Source of the DNA: Sunxiuqinia sp965230765
GTDB taxonomy: Bacteria; Bacteroidota; Bacteroidia; Bacteroidales; Prolixibacteraceae
Assembly: GCA_965230765.1 (NCBI GenBank)
Contig: CBDDLR010000001.1
Span: forward strand, 1,984,001-2,048,000
Reading direction: 5' to 3'
Length of the DNA: 64,000 nucleotides
Below the pieces are notes generated by a model that was given only the letters and a program-made list of their open reading frames with translations, had not been told where the DNA came from and made no database searches. Positions 1-9,452 of the stretch are shown here, piece after piece; the stretch's first letter is position 1, and each line of letters opens with the position of its first letter. The position numbers and the translations under genes were made by a program.

Positions 1-1249
1 CTTCTTCAAATGGTTTCACCATTTGATTTTTCTTAAACCAGCCAAGGTCACCACCATTACGGGCTGAACCAGCATCTTCAGAATATTCTTTTGCCAAAGA
101 AGTGAAGTCTGCTCCATTCTCAATTAGGTTTTGCAGACTGTCAACCAATGCTACTGCAGCTTCGTAAGTACCAACCGTTTCAGGTTTGATAAGAATGTGA
201 CGAGCTTTAACTGAGTCTGGCAAATCTTTGAAATCATCAATTTTAACCAGTTTGTAAGCATTATCTTCTTTAAATGGACCATAAACAGCACCAACTTCAT
301 TTGAAAAAGCAAATTCTGCTAGTTCGCCACTTAGCTCAGATTGCTTTTGGTATACATTCTCAAAACGTTGATCTGAATTTACATTCACGTATTGTTCGTT
401 CTCCTGAATACCAGCAAATTCTTCTTTCGTCTCTTCAACCCACTTCAATGTGTTGGCATCATCAGCTTCAGAAGCAATCACATCAAAAGCAACATATTCA
501 ATCATGCGCGATGCGTTTTGCTCATACTCTTCCTGATGATCGTTGTAATATGCTTTCAATTCTTTTTCAGAAACAGTTATCGCACTGTCTGGTATGCTAT
601 TGAATGGTAAGTTGATGAATTGAATATTGGCTTTGCGATTATTCGCATCAATACTATTCTTTGCTTCAAGGCTTGTGGCATTCAATCCTTGGCGTAATAG
701 TGTGTTGTATTTTGCCTGGATTCTTTCGTTTTTAATCTGATCTTCAATATAAAGCCAGTAAGCCCTGTTTTGTGCAGGCGCATTTTCCAATGACTTCAAA
801 AACTGAAGAACTTGTGATTTGTCAACCTGACCTGTGTTTGGGTTGCGGAACAATTGCTGAATGATTGGGTGCAGATTGTTTCCCTGTACCATGTCAAAAA
901 GTTCGTCAGAAGTAACCCCGATGCCCAGTTCGTCATAAACAGGATCCATTACGATTTCACGCACAACTGTTTGCCATGTTTGCTCACGAATCTGGTTCCA
1001 GGTAGCATCATCAGGCTGAGCATTACCTGTATTCATTTTATAAATTTCCGCAACTTCTTCAATTCTTCTTTGGAAGTCTGGGTATTGAACGGATTCACCA
1101 TCGATTTCTGCAACTTCCATTTGTCCTGGCCTCATAAGAGAGCTTCCTGAACGAAGCATGTCGCCCAAAATAAAGGCAACCAAAGCAAGGCCAATAATAA
1201 TCGCGACTAACAATCCAGCACGATTCCTAATACTCTGTAATGTAGACAT
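1..1249 (-). CDS. PpiD-like peptidylprolyl isomerase (SurA_N/parvulin), C-terminus cut by window edge
   Basis: Membrane-anchored periplasmic foldase that would assist folding of outer-membrane and secreted proteins. The start at 1249 gives MSTLQSIRNRAGLL followed by one hydrophobic segment (about residues 12-33), the N-in anchor typical of PpiD. Residues 40-330 resemble the helical SurA_N chaperone region. From about residue 340 a parvulin domain begins (ARHILI, then FTSLAKEYSEDAGSARNGGDLGWF-like sequence), and it is cut by the left edge after 416 residues. Family members are usually 600-700 residues, so a sizeable C-terminal part is missing. It is the last visible gene of the minus-strand operon, 92 bp after the CNNM gene. 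A TATCTTCG element in that gap could give it its own promoter. Confidence in the family is high; catalytic competence cannot be judged from the visible part. Confidence 0.88.
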   Translation of the reverse strand, partial: MSTLQSIRNRAGLLVAIIIGLALVAFILGDMLRSGSSLMRPGQMEVAEIDGESVQYPDFQRRIEEVAEIYKMNTGNAQPDDATWNQIREQTWQTVVREIVMDPVYDELGIGVTSDELFDMVQGNNLHPIIQQLFRNPNTGQVDKSQVLQFLKSLENAPAQNRAYWLYIEDQIKNERIQAKYNTLLRQGLNATSLEAKNSIDANNRKANIQFINLPFNSIPDSAITVSEKELKAYYNDHQEEYEQNASRMIEYVAFDVIASEADDANTLKWVEETKEEFAGIQENEQYVNVNSDQRFENVYQKQSELSGELAEFAFSNEVGAVYGPFKEDNAYKLVKIDDFKDLPDSVKARHILIKPETVGTYEAAVALVDSLQNLIENGADFTSLAKEYSEDAGSARNGGDLGWFKKNQMVKPFEE

Positions 1250-1341
1250 TGACTGTAATTATTGAATTAGATTTTCACTTAAATTTTTCGAGCTACGAAG
1301 ATAACAATTTTAGGGTTTAATCCTAAAAATAGATTTTAATT

Positions 1342-2616
1342 TTAGCTGTTCTCCAATATCTTGAGGTTAACCAGTTCTATTCGTGTGTTTGAAGCTTTCA
1401 GGATTTTAAAAAGGTGATTGCCGATTTGAATTTCAGAATTGATTTTTGGTATACTTTCATGATGGAACAGGATATACCCGGCTAGTGTTTCGAAGTTTTC
1501 ATCATCAGGAAACCCGAGGTTGTATTTTTCGTTTAAAAAGTCAAGCTCCATTCTTGCTGAAAGTACATACTCGTTGTCGGCAAGTTTGTTGTCAACCAAG
1601 TCAATGGTATCATGTTCATCTTCAATTTCACCAAATATTTCTTCTAAAATATCTTCGCTGGTTACCATGCCAGAAGTTCCTCCAAATTCATCAACTACAA
1701 TGGCAATGCTCCGGTGTTGTTGGATAAATAAACCAAGCAACTTATTTGCAGGCATTGTTTCAGGAACAATGAGTACTTTTTTAAGGTTTGGGCGAATCGA
1801 TTCCGGGTTGGTGAAAATGATGGAGTGGTGGATGTAGCCAATTATATTGTCGATATTTTCTTTGTAAAAGAGGATTCGGGAATAACCTGTTTCAATAAAA
1901 CGCTGGCGAATTTCTTCAAGGTTTGTTGATTCAATATCCAATGCGATCATTTCAGTTCGAGGAACCATTATTTCGCGCAGTTTCACCTTTGAAAAGTCCA
2001 GTGCATTTCTGAAAAGTTTAATTTCATTGTCCAAATTATCTTCTTCCAACCTTTGTGCTTCATCCGTTTCGTTCACAAAATGATCCAGGTCAATTCGGTT
2101 AAAAACTGTTTTCTCATCATCCTTTCTTATTGAAGCTTTGAAAATCCCATTCAGTAACAACCTGGAAATGCCCATTGTGAAACGTGAAATGGGATAAAAG
2201 ATAAAATAGAAAAAAGCCAGCGGCAGGGCAAAAAGTTTCAGCCATGCATTTGGGTTGATCCGAAAAAGGGTTTTTGGAAGAAACTCAGCAGTAACCAAAA
2301 TAACAAAAGTGGATGAAATGGTTTGGGAAAGGAGTACCAAACTATCGTTGAAAAATATTTCCTGAAAGAAAGGTTCAAGCAGTTTGGCAAACGCAATACC
2401 ATAAACCACCAGTGCAATATTGTTCCCCACCAGCATGGTAGCAATGTACTGTCCCGGATTTTTCGTAAAAAAAGAAAGTACGTTTGACTGGAGTGAATCT
2501 TGTTGTTTGTCGAGTTCAAGCCGGAGTTTGTTCGATGACACAAATGCAATCTCCATTCCTGAGAAAAAAGCAGAAAACAAAATGGTGGCGAAAATAATAA
2601 TGATCAGGACTTCCAT
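1342..2616 (-). CDS. CNNM/CBS-domain transporter-like protein (CorC/HlyC family)
   Basis: A 424-residue inner-membrane protein of the DUF21(CNNM)-CBS-CorC_HlyC family, linked to Mg2+/Co2+ efflux or tolerance; some Bacteroidota members are called GldE. The N-terminal 150 residues hold about four hydrophobic segments, with the family's SGMEIAF and LVGNNIA motifs. Two CBS repeats follow (about 205-330; IMVPRTEM and VVDEFGGTSGMVTSEDILEEIFG are characteristic), then a C-terminal CorC_HlyC domain (about 345-420). Length is normal. It starts 3 bp after lptC ends, so it is in the same operon. The sequence does not prove a link to gliding, and transport versus regulation is unsettled for the family. 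Confidence 0.9.
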   Translation of the reverse strand: MEVLIIIIFATILFSAFFSGMEIAFVSSNKLRLELDKQQDSLQSNVLSFFTKNPGQYIATMLVGNNIALVVYGIAFAKLLEPFFQEIFFNDSLVLLSQTISSTFVILVTAEFLPKTLFRINPNAWLKLFALPLAFFYFIFYPISRFTMGISRLLLNGIFKASIRKDDEKTVFNRIDLDHFVNETDEAQRLEEDNLDNEIKLFRNALDFSKVKLREIMVPRTEMIALDIESTNLEEIRQRFIETGYSRILFYKENIDNIIGYIHHSIIFTNPESIRPNLKKVLIVPETMPANKLLGLFIQQHRSIAIVVDEFGGTSGMVTSEDILEEIFGEIEDEHDTIDLVDNKLADNEYVLSARMELDFLNEKYNLGFPDDENFETLAGYILFHHESIPKINSEIQIGNHLFKILKASNTRIELVNLKILENS

Positions 2617-2619
2617 GAG

Positions 2620-3219
2620 CTATTCTTGAACCTCGATATAAAGGCTTCCTTTTGGTTTTTTTATTTTCCAGTTTGTCATTTGTTCATCCGACTCAAAACC
2701 AATACCGGTCATTACTTGATCTTTACGGATGATCTTTACAAATTGTTCTGAATATATTCTTTGTTTGCTTTCTTCGTGAATAAGCTCTTCTGTTTTCAGA
2801 GTGTCATTTTGTGCATTTACTGCAACGACATTGTTTTTAGCAATCCATTTTCTTTCTTTTTCGTAATACCGGGCATAATTGGCAGAAATGCTTGAAGTAA
2901 TATTCATTTTGCCATCGTATTGTTCAATGTGCACCCCTTTGGGAAACTCCATAAATGGGTCGTTGTCATCTTCAAAACGGATGAGTTCAGGGGTTTTCAT
3001 TTTATAACGGATCACTGTAGAATCCGAATGGATCATCTCAAAATTTTCTGCAGTAACCGAGGGGCGCTTTTCGTCTGCAGAATATGCCTTGATGGTTTCA
3101 AGGTCGTTTGCACAAGAAAAGAAAAGCACTGCAATCCCCATGCTGAGGACTGCAATGCTTAAATGAGTTTTTATTTTTCGCACGAAATTATTTTTTCGCA
3201 CGGGCTTTTGTTGTTTCAT
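2620..3219 (-). CDS. lptC: LptC-like LPS export periplasmic protein
   Basis: Probable LptC, the component that passes lipopolysaccharide from the LptBFG extractor to the periplasmic bridge. The 199-residue product has a basic N-terminus and a hydrophobic stretch ending in a lipobox-like FFSC (Cys36). Next comes a beta-rich domain with the LptC/DUF1239 pattern: PSVTAENFEM, FPKGVHIEQYD and ISANYARYYEKERKW. The start overlaps the end of the upstream TPR gene by 32 bp; no other Met precedes the hydrophobic stretch, so I keep it and expect translational coupling. In Bacteroidota LptC is often a lipoprotein next to a TPR/OMP gene and a CNNM gene, as here. Moderate to high confidence in the family. 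Confidence 0.8.
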   Translation of the reverse strand: MKQQKPVRKNNFVRKIKTHLSIAVLSMGIAVLFFSCANDLETIKAYSADEKRPSVTAENFEMIHSDSTVIRYKMKTPELIRFEDDNDPFMEFPKGVHIEQYDGKMNITSSISANYARYYEKERKWIAKNNVVAVNAQNDTLKTEELIHEESKQRIYSEQFVKIIRKDQVMTGIGFESDEQMTNWKIKKPKGSLYIEVQE

Positions 3220-4822
3220 TTATCCAGCTACCAATTTTATAGCTTTGTCCATCCTGATATCCTTCAAAGAATAAAGTTTCGGAATCAGGGAAGTACACTT
3301 TATAAGTATTGATCTTTTGATTAGCAGTTGCGAACACATCAGGATCAACACGTTTCGCTTTTTGAAAGTAATCTGTTGCCAACCAATAAAGAGATTGATG
3401 TTCAAAATCACTATCACCATAATTTTTACTGTACTGAGCATAAATATCACCGATCAAAATATAAGCACGTCCATTTTTTTGGAAGTTCTCGATTGATTTA
3501 CGGGCATATGTACGGGCAAGCTGGTAATTTCTTTCTTTTGCAAAAGTAAATACACCTAGCTCAAAATAATATTTTGACAGCAACTCTTTGTCTTCTTCCG
3601 TGTCAATTGCGTTTTTATAGTATTCTTTGGCACGGTCAAATTCATCACGTTTTACAAATAAACGAGCCATGTTAAACGCTGCTTCAGCAGAAGGCTCTAG
3701 GTCGTAAAGTTTTTCAGAAGCTTTTGCAAACAATTCGCTTTCGGTGCAGTCCTGACGATCAAGGATACGAAGCATTTTCTTCAACGCATCAATGTCTTGT
3801 GAAATAACTTCAAATTGTGGTTCGTACAAGCCAATAAGTGCTTCACAGTCAGCAGCACCACTGGTTTGGAATACCTGATCAACCAGGGTTTTTGCAGTGG
3901 TGAATTTTTCGCTATCTGGCTCATCTGCCAAATACTTATTTAGGATATTTGATGCAGTTTGATAGTTTGCAGCTACTTTTTCTTTTGGAAATTCACCCAT
4001 GATGAACAACCTTTTTGTAGCCTGCATAAATACAACCAAAACAGCTGCTTCTGATTTATCTTTTTCAAGGTCAATAGCTTCCTCTAAATAGCCATAGCCT
4101 TTTTTAAGGATTGTTTTCAATTCCTCATCATCAAGGTTTTCATTGCCCAATTTGTGTTTTAGGAAGTCAGTCCCCATGCGGCCAAGCAAATACCCTTTTT
4201 GGTTAAAGTACTGGATACGACGTTCGTAAATAGACATCATCTGGTCGATGTGCTTATTTTTTTCTGTCCAGTCGTTGGTGCTTGCAATTGCATGTTCGCA
4301 CATTTTACATCCATGAATGTAAATATTGGTGGTTGATTTTGGGTATTTTTTATAAACGTACTCCCAGGGTTCTTTTGCCGATTTGAAATCTTTTTGCTTA
4401 TAGAATTGATCATACATAGACAATTGGGTCATGAATTCCTTGTCTTTAGCTTTAACCAATTCTGCCTGTGAACGTAAATCTACTCCTTCTTCAGAAGCAC
4501 CTTCCTCTTTTACTGGCAGTTTTCCATCAAAGCTAAAATCGATTACATTGCTTTTATTGCCTTCAATATCAAATTTCCTTGAATCATCAATATAGGTAAA
4601 TTTCAGGAATTTACTTTTAGCATCAGCTTTAATCTCATATTTTCCATCAAAACTGGTCATGTAAGTGTCTGATGATTTGTGCGCTTCAACCGTTATACCG
4701 GCAGCAACTTTTCCTTCGCGATAAACAGTTCCGGTAATCACCCTTTGGGCAACAGCGGAAACACTCATCAGCAAAACCAGTGTAAATGTTAGCAGGTTTG
4801 TTTTTTTGAATAAAGGTTTCAT
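3188..4822 (-). CDS. Secreted TPR-repeat protein with N-terminal carboxypeptidase-regulatory-like domain
   Basis: A 544-residue exported protein. A signal peptide (cleavage near Gln26, SAVAQ) is followed by a small beta-sandwich resembling a CarboxypepD_reg-like domain (about 27-95: VITGTVYREGKVAAGITVEA, FDGKYEI). The rest is helical tetratricopeptide repeats (about 115-510; FNMARLFVKRDEFDRAKEYYKNAI is a clear example). It likely acts as a periplasmic scaffold for an envelope complex; no catalytic motif is visible. It lies between a beta-barrel gene and lptC, with a 32-bp overlap into lptC, suggesting an envelope role. The exact partner is unknown. Confidence 0.75.
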   Translation of the reverse strand: MKPLFKKTNLLTFTLVLLMSVSAVAQRVITGTVYREGKVAAGITVEAHKSSDTYMTSFDGKYEIKADAKSKFLKFTYIDDSRKFDIEGNKSNVIDFSFDGKLPVKEEGASEEGVDLRSQAELVKAKDKEFMTQLSMYDQFYKQKDFKSAKEPWEYVYKKYPKSTTNIYIHGCKMCEHAIASTNDWTEKNKHIDQMMSIYERRIQYFNQKGYLLGRMGTDFLKHKLGNENLDDEELKTILKKGYGYLEEAIDLEKDKSEAAVLVVFMQATKRLFIMGEFPKEKVAANYQTASNILNKYLADEPDSEKFTTAKTLVDQVFQTSGAADCEALIGLYEPQFEVISQDIDALKKMLRILDRQDCTESELFAKASEKLYDLEPSAEAAFNMARLFVKRDEFDRAKEYYKNAIDTEEDKELLSKYYFELGVFTFAKERNYQLARTYARKSIENFQKNGRAYILIGDIYAQYSKNYGDSDFEHQSLYWLATDYFQKAKRVDPDVFATANQKINTYKVYFPDSETLFFEGYQDGQSYKIGSWINETTKARAKK

Positions 4823-4855
4823 GATCGAGATATTATTTAATTATACGTTTAAATT

Positions 4856-6136
4856 TTAGTCAAACTTCCTTTGGAAGAACCAAGTGTCATGGAGGTTCAA
4901 ATATACACTTAATTTGGTATAATTCTCACGAATTAAGCCGTTTGAGGTGGTCCCCCTTCTACCAAATTCAGCTGCCAAATTAATTGTTGACTTAGAACGA
5001 TTTAATGGTAAACCAAAACCAAAACTCATGCCAAACTCATTAATTTGTTGATTGTCAATTTTTAAATATGATTTTTCGTAGTGCAGGCCTGCGCGGTATT
5101 TAATCTTTTTTAGATAATTTCTTAATGAAGTTACATCTGGAATAAATTCGAACCCAAGTGCAAACCTACTTTGATCTGTTAGTTCCGGTAAAGTTGATCC
5201 AAAAAACTTGGCTTCACTCCATTTTGAATGATAGTAATCAGCATTTATCTCATACTTATTGGGTTTTGCAAGGGAAAGGCCAATGCCAAATGAGGTGGGC
5301 AATTGGATGGTACTTCTATCGTCAACAATGCTATCCAGGTTTTGTGTAATAATCCCTTCTGAAGTTTGTAGGATATTTTGACGAATTAAATCATGAAATG
5401 CCGTAAACTTGGGTTTATTTTCGAATGTTCCACCAATTGTTAAGAATTTATCATTTTTTAGGGGAATATTATATTGAATACCTAGTTGGTAGGCCAAATC
5501 ACGTACCCTTGTTCGCTCACTTTCTGTATAGTCGTAGGTTGAAGCATCATCGAAAAACAAGATGGAGTTGTTTTGACTTTGCCTTCCAAACAAATAATAA
5601 ATGTTTGCACCTACTGAAATAGACTTGCTTAAATCAACGCCAAATCCTAAAAAGGCTTTCGATATTGATCCACTACCAGAATAATTGTACCCGATTCTTC
5701 CAAGTTCTGTGTTGTCTTCTTGATAGAAAACTTCATATCCTTTATCTGAAAAAGGGAGAACACCCATGCTAGCTGCTGACCAATGTGTGATTGGGAAGCT
5801 AAAAGCAAAGTATCTAAAGTTTACATCGTTGGTCTTGAAATTATTTTCTCCTGATTTGAAATCGGATAGGCGTGCATCTGTCCCAAACTCAAAAACAAAC
5901 GATAAACTGTCGATTGATGAATAGGATGCAGGGTTGCTCGTATTTATCTGAACATTGTGCCTGCTACCAATTGAAGCACCTCCCATTGCGGCAAATCTTC
6001 CAAAGCTGTATGGATGAATATCGCCAAGTCCGAATCGGCTATATGGTGATGAAGTATTCTCGTTTTGAGCAACAAGTGGCAACGAAGAAAGTAATAAAAG
6101 TCCGATCGCAAAAAATCCGCTAAGTCTCTTTAACAT
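4856..6136 (-). CDS. Outer-membrane beta-barrel protein (OMPP1/FadL-related)
   Basis: A 426-residue outer-membrane protein: signal peptide with cleavage after about residue 23 (LPLVAQ), then alternating hydrophobic/polar beta strands and a C-terminus ending in an aromatic-rich strand (WFFQRKFD). The N-terminal motif SPYSRFGLGDI...AAMGGASIGSR...INTSNPASYSS is typical of Bacteroidota putative outer-membrane proteins related to the FadL/TodX group, with the NPA-type hatch motif. Substrate is unknown. Its start overlaps coaX by 17 bp, placing it in the nadB operon. Confidence in outer-membrane location is high, in transport function low. Confidence 0.75.
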   Translation of the reverse strand: MLKRLSGFFAIGLLLLSSLPLVAQNENTSSPYSRFGLGDIHPYSFGRFAAMGGASIGSRHNVQINTSNPASYSSIDSLSFVFEFGTDARLSDFKSGENNFKTNDVNFRYFAFSFPITHWSAASMGVLPFSDKGYEVFYQEDNTELGRIGYNYSGSGSISKAFLGFGVDLSKSISVGANIYYLFGRQSQNNSILFFDDASTYDYTESERTRVRDLAYQLGIQYNIPLKNDKFLTIGGTFENKPKFTAFHDLIRQNILQTSEGIITQNLDSIVDDRSTIQLPTSFGIGLSLAKPNKYEINADYYHSKWSEAKFFGSTLPELTDQSRFALGFEFIPDVTSLRNYLKKIKYRAGLHYEKSYLKIDNQQINEFGMSFGFGLPLNRSKSTINLAAEFGRRGTTSNGLIRENYTKLSVYLNLHDTWFFQRKFD

Positions 6137-6854
6137 TGTATTCCAGTATTCTGTTTAGTCCAACCAGGGTTAAATTCAAGTGTACAAATATGGACTTTTT
6201 TAACTTCTTATCAAAGAAATTGGCATTGCCGCCGGTTATAATGATTTGTAAATTTTGATAAAGATTGTTAAAGTGATTGATATATTGCTCAACTTCAAAT
6301 AATACGCCCAGTTGTACACCAGCCCGTATGGCTGACTCTGTATCTGTTCCTATTTCGTCAAACTCTTCATTAAGACAGACTAAGGGCAGTTTACCCGTAA
6401 AATGGTTGAGAGCTTTAAACCGGGTTTCCAATCCTGGAGAAATATTTCCACCCAGGTATTCATTTTTTTCAGAAACAAGATCCAGTGTAATGGCTGTGCC
6501 TGCGTCAATTACCAGGCAATAGTTATTTGGGAATAATCCATTGGCACCAACAGCAGCAGCCAGCCTGTCTTTTCCAAGGGTTTCAGGTGTTTTATAATTA
6601 TTTGTAAGTGATGTTGGTGTGTCTTTGTCCAACTCAATAAACGGATTGAAGGCCAGTTTTAGGTATTCGCGGGTTTCCTTTGGGTAGTCTTTTACAGATG
6701 ATAAGATGGCTTTCCCAAGTTTTGGGTAATCCTTTTGAATTGATTGTATCAGTTCTACAGTTAACTTTTCAGCTACTTTTTCAAAGATGATTTCATTTTT
6801 GAAAAAAACTGCCAGTTTGGTGCGCGTATTTCCTATGTCAATAATTAGGTTCAC
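6120..6854 (-). CDS. coaX: Type III pantothenate kinase
   Basis: Phosphorylates pantothenate, the first step of coenzyme A synthesis, in the cytoplasm. The 244-residue protein has the ASKHA-fold signatures of CoaX: DIGNTRTK at residues 6-13, GKDR at 94-97, DAGTA at 117-121 and GGNISPG at 135-141. Length is typical. It overlaps nadC by 4 bp (ATGA) and the next gene by 17 bp, so these are co-translated. Pairing with nadB/nadC groups the synthesis of two nucleotide-type cofactors. Type III kinases are generally insensitive to CoA feedback, which would fit control at the transcript level. Confidence 0.95.
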   Translation of the reverse strand: MNLIIDIGNTRTKLAVFFKNEIIFEKVAEKLTVELIQSIQKDYPKLGKAILSSVKDYPKETREYLKLAFNPFIELDKDTPTSLTNNYKTPETLGKDRLAAAVGANGLFPNNYCLVIDAGTAITLDLVSEKNEYLGGNISPGLETRFKALNHFTGKLPLVCLNEEFDEIGTDTESAIRAGVQLGVLFEVEQYINHFNNLYQNLQIIITGGNANFFDKKLKKSIFVHLNLTLVGLNRILEYNVKET

Positions 6855-7696
6855 GACTCAATTCTTTGGCTTATGTCCATTGCATTTACCGAATGGGTTA
6901 GGGCTCCTATTGAAATAAAGTCAACACCAGTGGCAGCAACTCCTTTCAGCCTTTCCAGGGTCATATTTCCAGAAGCTTCTACTTTTGCTTTCCCGTTTAT
7001 TAGTTTTACCGCTTCGGCCATGGTTTCATTATCCATATTGTCAAGCATGATAATATCTGCACCAATGTCAAGTGCTTCCTTAACCTGATCGAGGTTTGTT
7101 GTTTCTACTTCAATTTTTATATCAGATGGCACTTTCGATCGTATTTGTTCCACGGCTGGGGTAATGCCTCCGGCAACTTCAATGTGATTATCTTTTATCA
7201 TAACCAGATCGTACAAGCCATCGCGGTGATTGCTTGAACCACCTGTGCGAACAGCATATTTATCAAGGATCCTGTAGCCTGGAAGTGTTTTCCGGGTATC
7301 TAAAACAACTGCTTCAAAATCTTTAACTTCTTCGGCAAAAATTGCGGACATGCTTGCAATTCCACACATGCGTTGGAAAAAATTTAAAGCAATACGCTCC
7401 CCGGTAAGCAATGCCCTGTACGATGCCCTGAATCGAACTATAATATCTCCTTCCTTTACGTGATCACCGTCAGTAACATTGGGATTCCATTCCAGGTTCT
7501 TGTCCAGGCGGCGAAAAACCATTTCCGCAACTTCTATGCCTGCAATCACACCATCAGCCTTCGCAATCATGTAAGCATTACTCCTCGATTCTTCGGGGAT
7601 TAAATTATTGGTCGTGATGTCACCAGTGGCAATGTCTTCTTTAATTGCAATTTTTAATAACTTTTTGGCTGCCTTCAGCTCTCTTTCGTCCATCAT
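6851..7696 (-). CDS. nadC: Nicotinate-nucleotide pyrophosphorylase (quinolinate phosphoribosyltransferase)
   Basis: Converts quinolinate and PRPP to nicotinate mononucleotide, CO2 and PPi in de novo NAD synthesis. The 281-residue protein shows the substrate-site motif DTRKTLPGYR (133-142), the TGGSSNHRDGL motif (151-161) and the KDNH metal/substrate loop (168-171). The C-terminal barrel has EVETTNLDQ and ASGNM. Full length. ATGA overlaps join it to nadB upstream and coaX downstream. No nadA (quinolinate synthase) is present in this window, so that gene must lie elsewhere. Confidence 0.96.
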   Translation of the reverse strand: MMDERELKAAKKLLKIAIKEDIATGDITTNNLIPEESRSNAYMIAKADGVIAGIEVAEMVFRRLDKNLEWNPNVTDGDHVKEGDIIVRFRASYRALLTGERIALNFFQRMCGIASMSAIFAEEVKDFEAVVLDTRKTLPGYRILDKYAVRTGGSSNHRDGLYDLVMIKDNHIEVAGGITPAVEQIRSKVPSDIKIEVETTNLDQVKEALDIGADIIMLDNMDNETMAEAVKLINGKAKVEASGNMTLERLKGVAATGVDFISIGALTHSVNAMDISQRIES

Positions 7697-9279
7697 TTTT
7701 CTAAAGGTATAAATATGGGTTGTTTATGTTTTTCCTGAACTATATGAAGCCTGAAATCCGGATTTTCATGTTGGAAATCTTCCCGGATGTGCCCACCGCG
7801 ACTTTCTTCGCGGCGAATGGCTGACTGGATTATTAAGGAGCAGATATCAATAGTATGTTCCGCTTTCATGATGTTGTAATCTGTAATTTTGTTGGGCATT
7901 CTGTAGCGAATAGCCTGAACCCTGTATAGTGTTTCTTTCAGGTCATTTCCATTTCGAACAATACCAACGTTTTTTGACATTAAATCAGCAATTTCATTTT
8001 TAATGTTCAGGAAGAAACCTTCATTTTCCTCAAGGTTTGTCAATTCTTTTAGCCCAGGAACATCAAACTTCGGTTTTTCCCGTTTTGCTGCTTTTTCGCT
8101 TGCCCGTTTGCCAAACACCAGGCACTCAAGCAATGAATTGCTGGCTAGTCTGTTTGCTCCCATAACGCCAGTTGACGCAACCTCACCACAGGCAAATAAT
8201 CCGGCAATATTGGTTTCGCCATGCAAGTCTGTGCGTATTCCGCCTACCATATAATGTGCCGCAGGCGCAATGGGCAGAAGGTCTTTTGTCATGTCAAATC
8301 CGTATTCTTTTAGCTTTCTTGCGATGTTCGAGAACCTACTTTTAATTTTTTTATGATCAAGGTGCTTTACCGATAAATAAATGTTTGGCCGGTCGAACTT
8401 TTGCATCTGTTTAAAAATAGAAAAGGCAACGATGTCTCGTGGGGCAAGCTCGGCAAGTGGGTGAACATCTTTCATAAAACGTTCGCCATTTTCATTAAGC
8501 AACCAGGCGCCTTCACCACGAACAGCTTCACTAATTAAAAATGCATCCTTATCTTTTACTGATAATGCAGAAGGGTGGAACTGGATAAATTCCATATCGG
8601 CAACGCGTGCGCCAGCATTATAAGCTAAAGCAATGCCGTCGCCTGTAGCTGTGTGTGGGTTGGTTGACCTGCTAAAAATCCTTGATAAACCGCCTGTGGC
8701 AAGAATAGTCGATTTGGCGAATATGATTTTATTTTCTCCAGAAGTAAAGTCCATGGACTGAACGCCCAAACATTCTTCGTTTTTTACAATCAATTGGGTT
8801 ACTGCATTGTACTCAAAAACCGTAACCGTGGGTTGCTCCATCACTTTCTTGAGCATGAACAACGTAAGTTCCTTGCCTGTGGCATCACCTCCGGCGTGTA
8901 AAATTCGCCTTTTGTTATGCCCTCCTTCAAGTCCAAGTACAAATTCTCCATCTTGTTGATCGAATTCCATGCCCATTTCAATCAATTCCAGAATTCGTTC
9001 TCGTCCTTCGTTGACCAATATCTTTACAGCTTCTTTTTCACACAATCCCCTTCCAGCCAACAAGGTGTCATGATAGTGCAGCTCAGGTGAGTCATTCTGT
9101 GCGATAGCCCCGGCAATCCCGCCCTGTGCATAGTATGAGTTGCTTGTATCAAGCTGAGACTTAGTGATAATGGCCACCGATCCATGTTTAGCAGCATGAA
9201 AAGCAGCCGTTAACCCTGCGAGGCCACTGCCCACTATAATCGTATCGAATTCAAGCTTTTGCATTGATTGTTCAGCCAA
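7693..9279 (-). CDS. nadB: L-aspartate oxidase
   Basis: Flavoenzyme that oxidises L-aspartate to iminoaspartate, the first step of de novo NAD synthesis. The 528-residue protein has the FAD dinucleotide-binding motif (GSGLAGL, residues 17-23), the succinate dehydrogenase/fumarate reductase-type active-site region (SEAVRGEGAW, HPLAELAPRD, HYMVGGI) and the C-terminal helical domain. First gene of the minus-strand operon. A TAACTTTG box at 9294-9301 lies so close to the ATG at 9279 that the leader would be only a few bases. The internal ATG at 9264 (MQKLEFD) is therefore a plausible alternative start. Confidence 0.96.
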   Translation of the reverse strand: MAEQSMQKLEFDTIIVGSGLAGLTAAFHAAKHGSVAIITKSQLDTSNSYYAQGGIAGAIAQNDSPELHYHDTLLAGRGLCEKEAVKILVNEGRERILELIEMGMEFDQQDGEFVLGLEGGHNKRRILHAGGDATGKELTLFMLKKVMEQPTVTVFEYNAVTQLIVKNEECLGVQSMDFTSGENKIIFAKSTILATGGLSRIFSRSTNPHTATGDGIALAYNAGARVADMEFIQFHPSALSVKDKDAFLISEAVRGEGAWLLNENGERFMKDVHPLAELAPRDIVAFSIFKQMQKFDRPNIYLSVKHLDHKKIKSRFSNIARKLKEYGFDMTKDLLPIAPAAHYMVGGIRTDLHGETNIAGLFACGEVASTGVMGANRLASNSLLECLVFGKRASEKAAKREKPKFDVPGLKELTNLEENEGFFLNIKNEIADLMSKNVGIVRNGNDLKETLYRVQAIRYRMPNKITDYNIMKAEHTIDICSLIIQSAIRREESRGGHIREDFQHENPDFRLHIVQEKHKQPIFIPLEK

Positions 9280-9293
9280 ATGATATTGAACGG

Positions 9294-9301
9294 CAAAGTT
9301 A
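9294..9301 (-). promoter_or_regulatory. Bacteroidota -7 promoter box for the nadB operon
   Basis: On the minus strand this reads TAACTTTG, an exact match to the Bacteroidota TAnnTTTG consensus, 15 bp from the annotated nadB ATG. I did not find a convincing -33 TTG element at the usual spacing, so this is a candidate only. Confidence 0.45.
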
Positions 9302-9452
9302 TAAATTCTTATTGTTTAGAAACTTGACAAATACTATATGTTTTAAAATTTTGTTTTTGAATTTCTTTGATGAAGAAAGCAATTAAAAAACATTAACACT
9401 TTTTTTATAAAAAAGAATTGGAAATGTGTAATGGAAGATAGAACTTGCATAC

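Noticed and set aside
1307..1329. Small inverted repeat between the CNNM and ppiD genes, considered as a terminator
   Set aside because: The 7-bp A/T-rich stem is weak and no T run follows on the minus strand. A promoter-like TATCTTCG follows instead.
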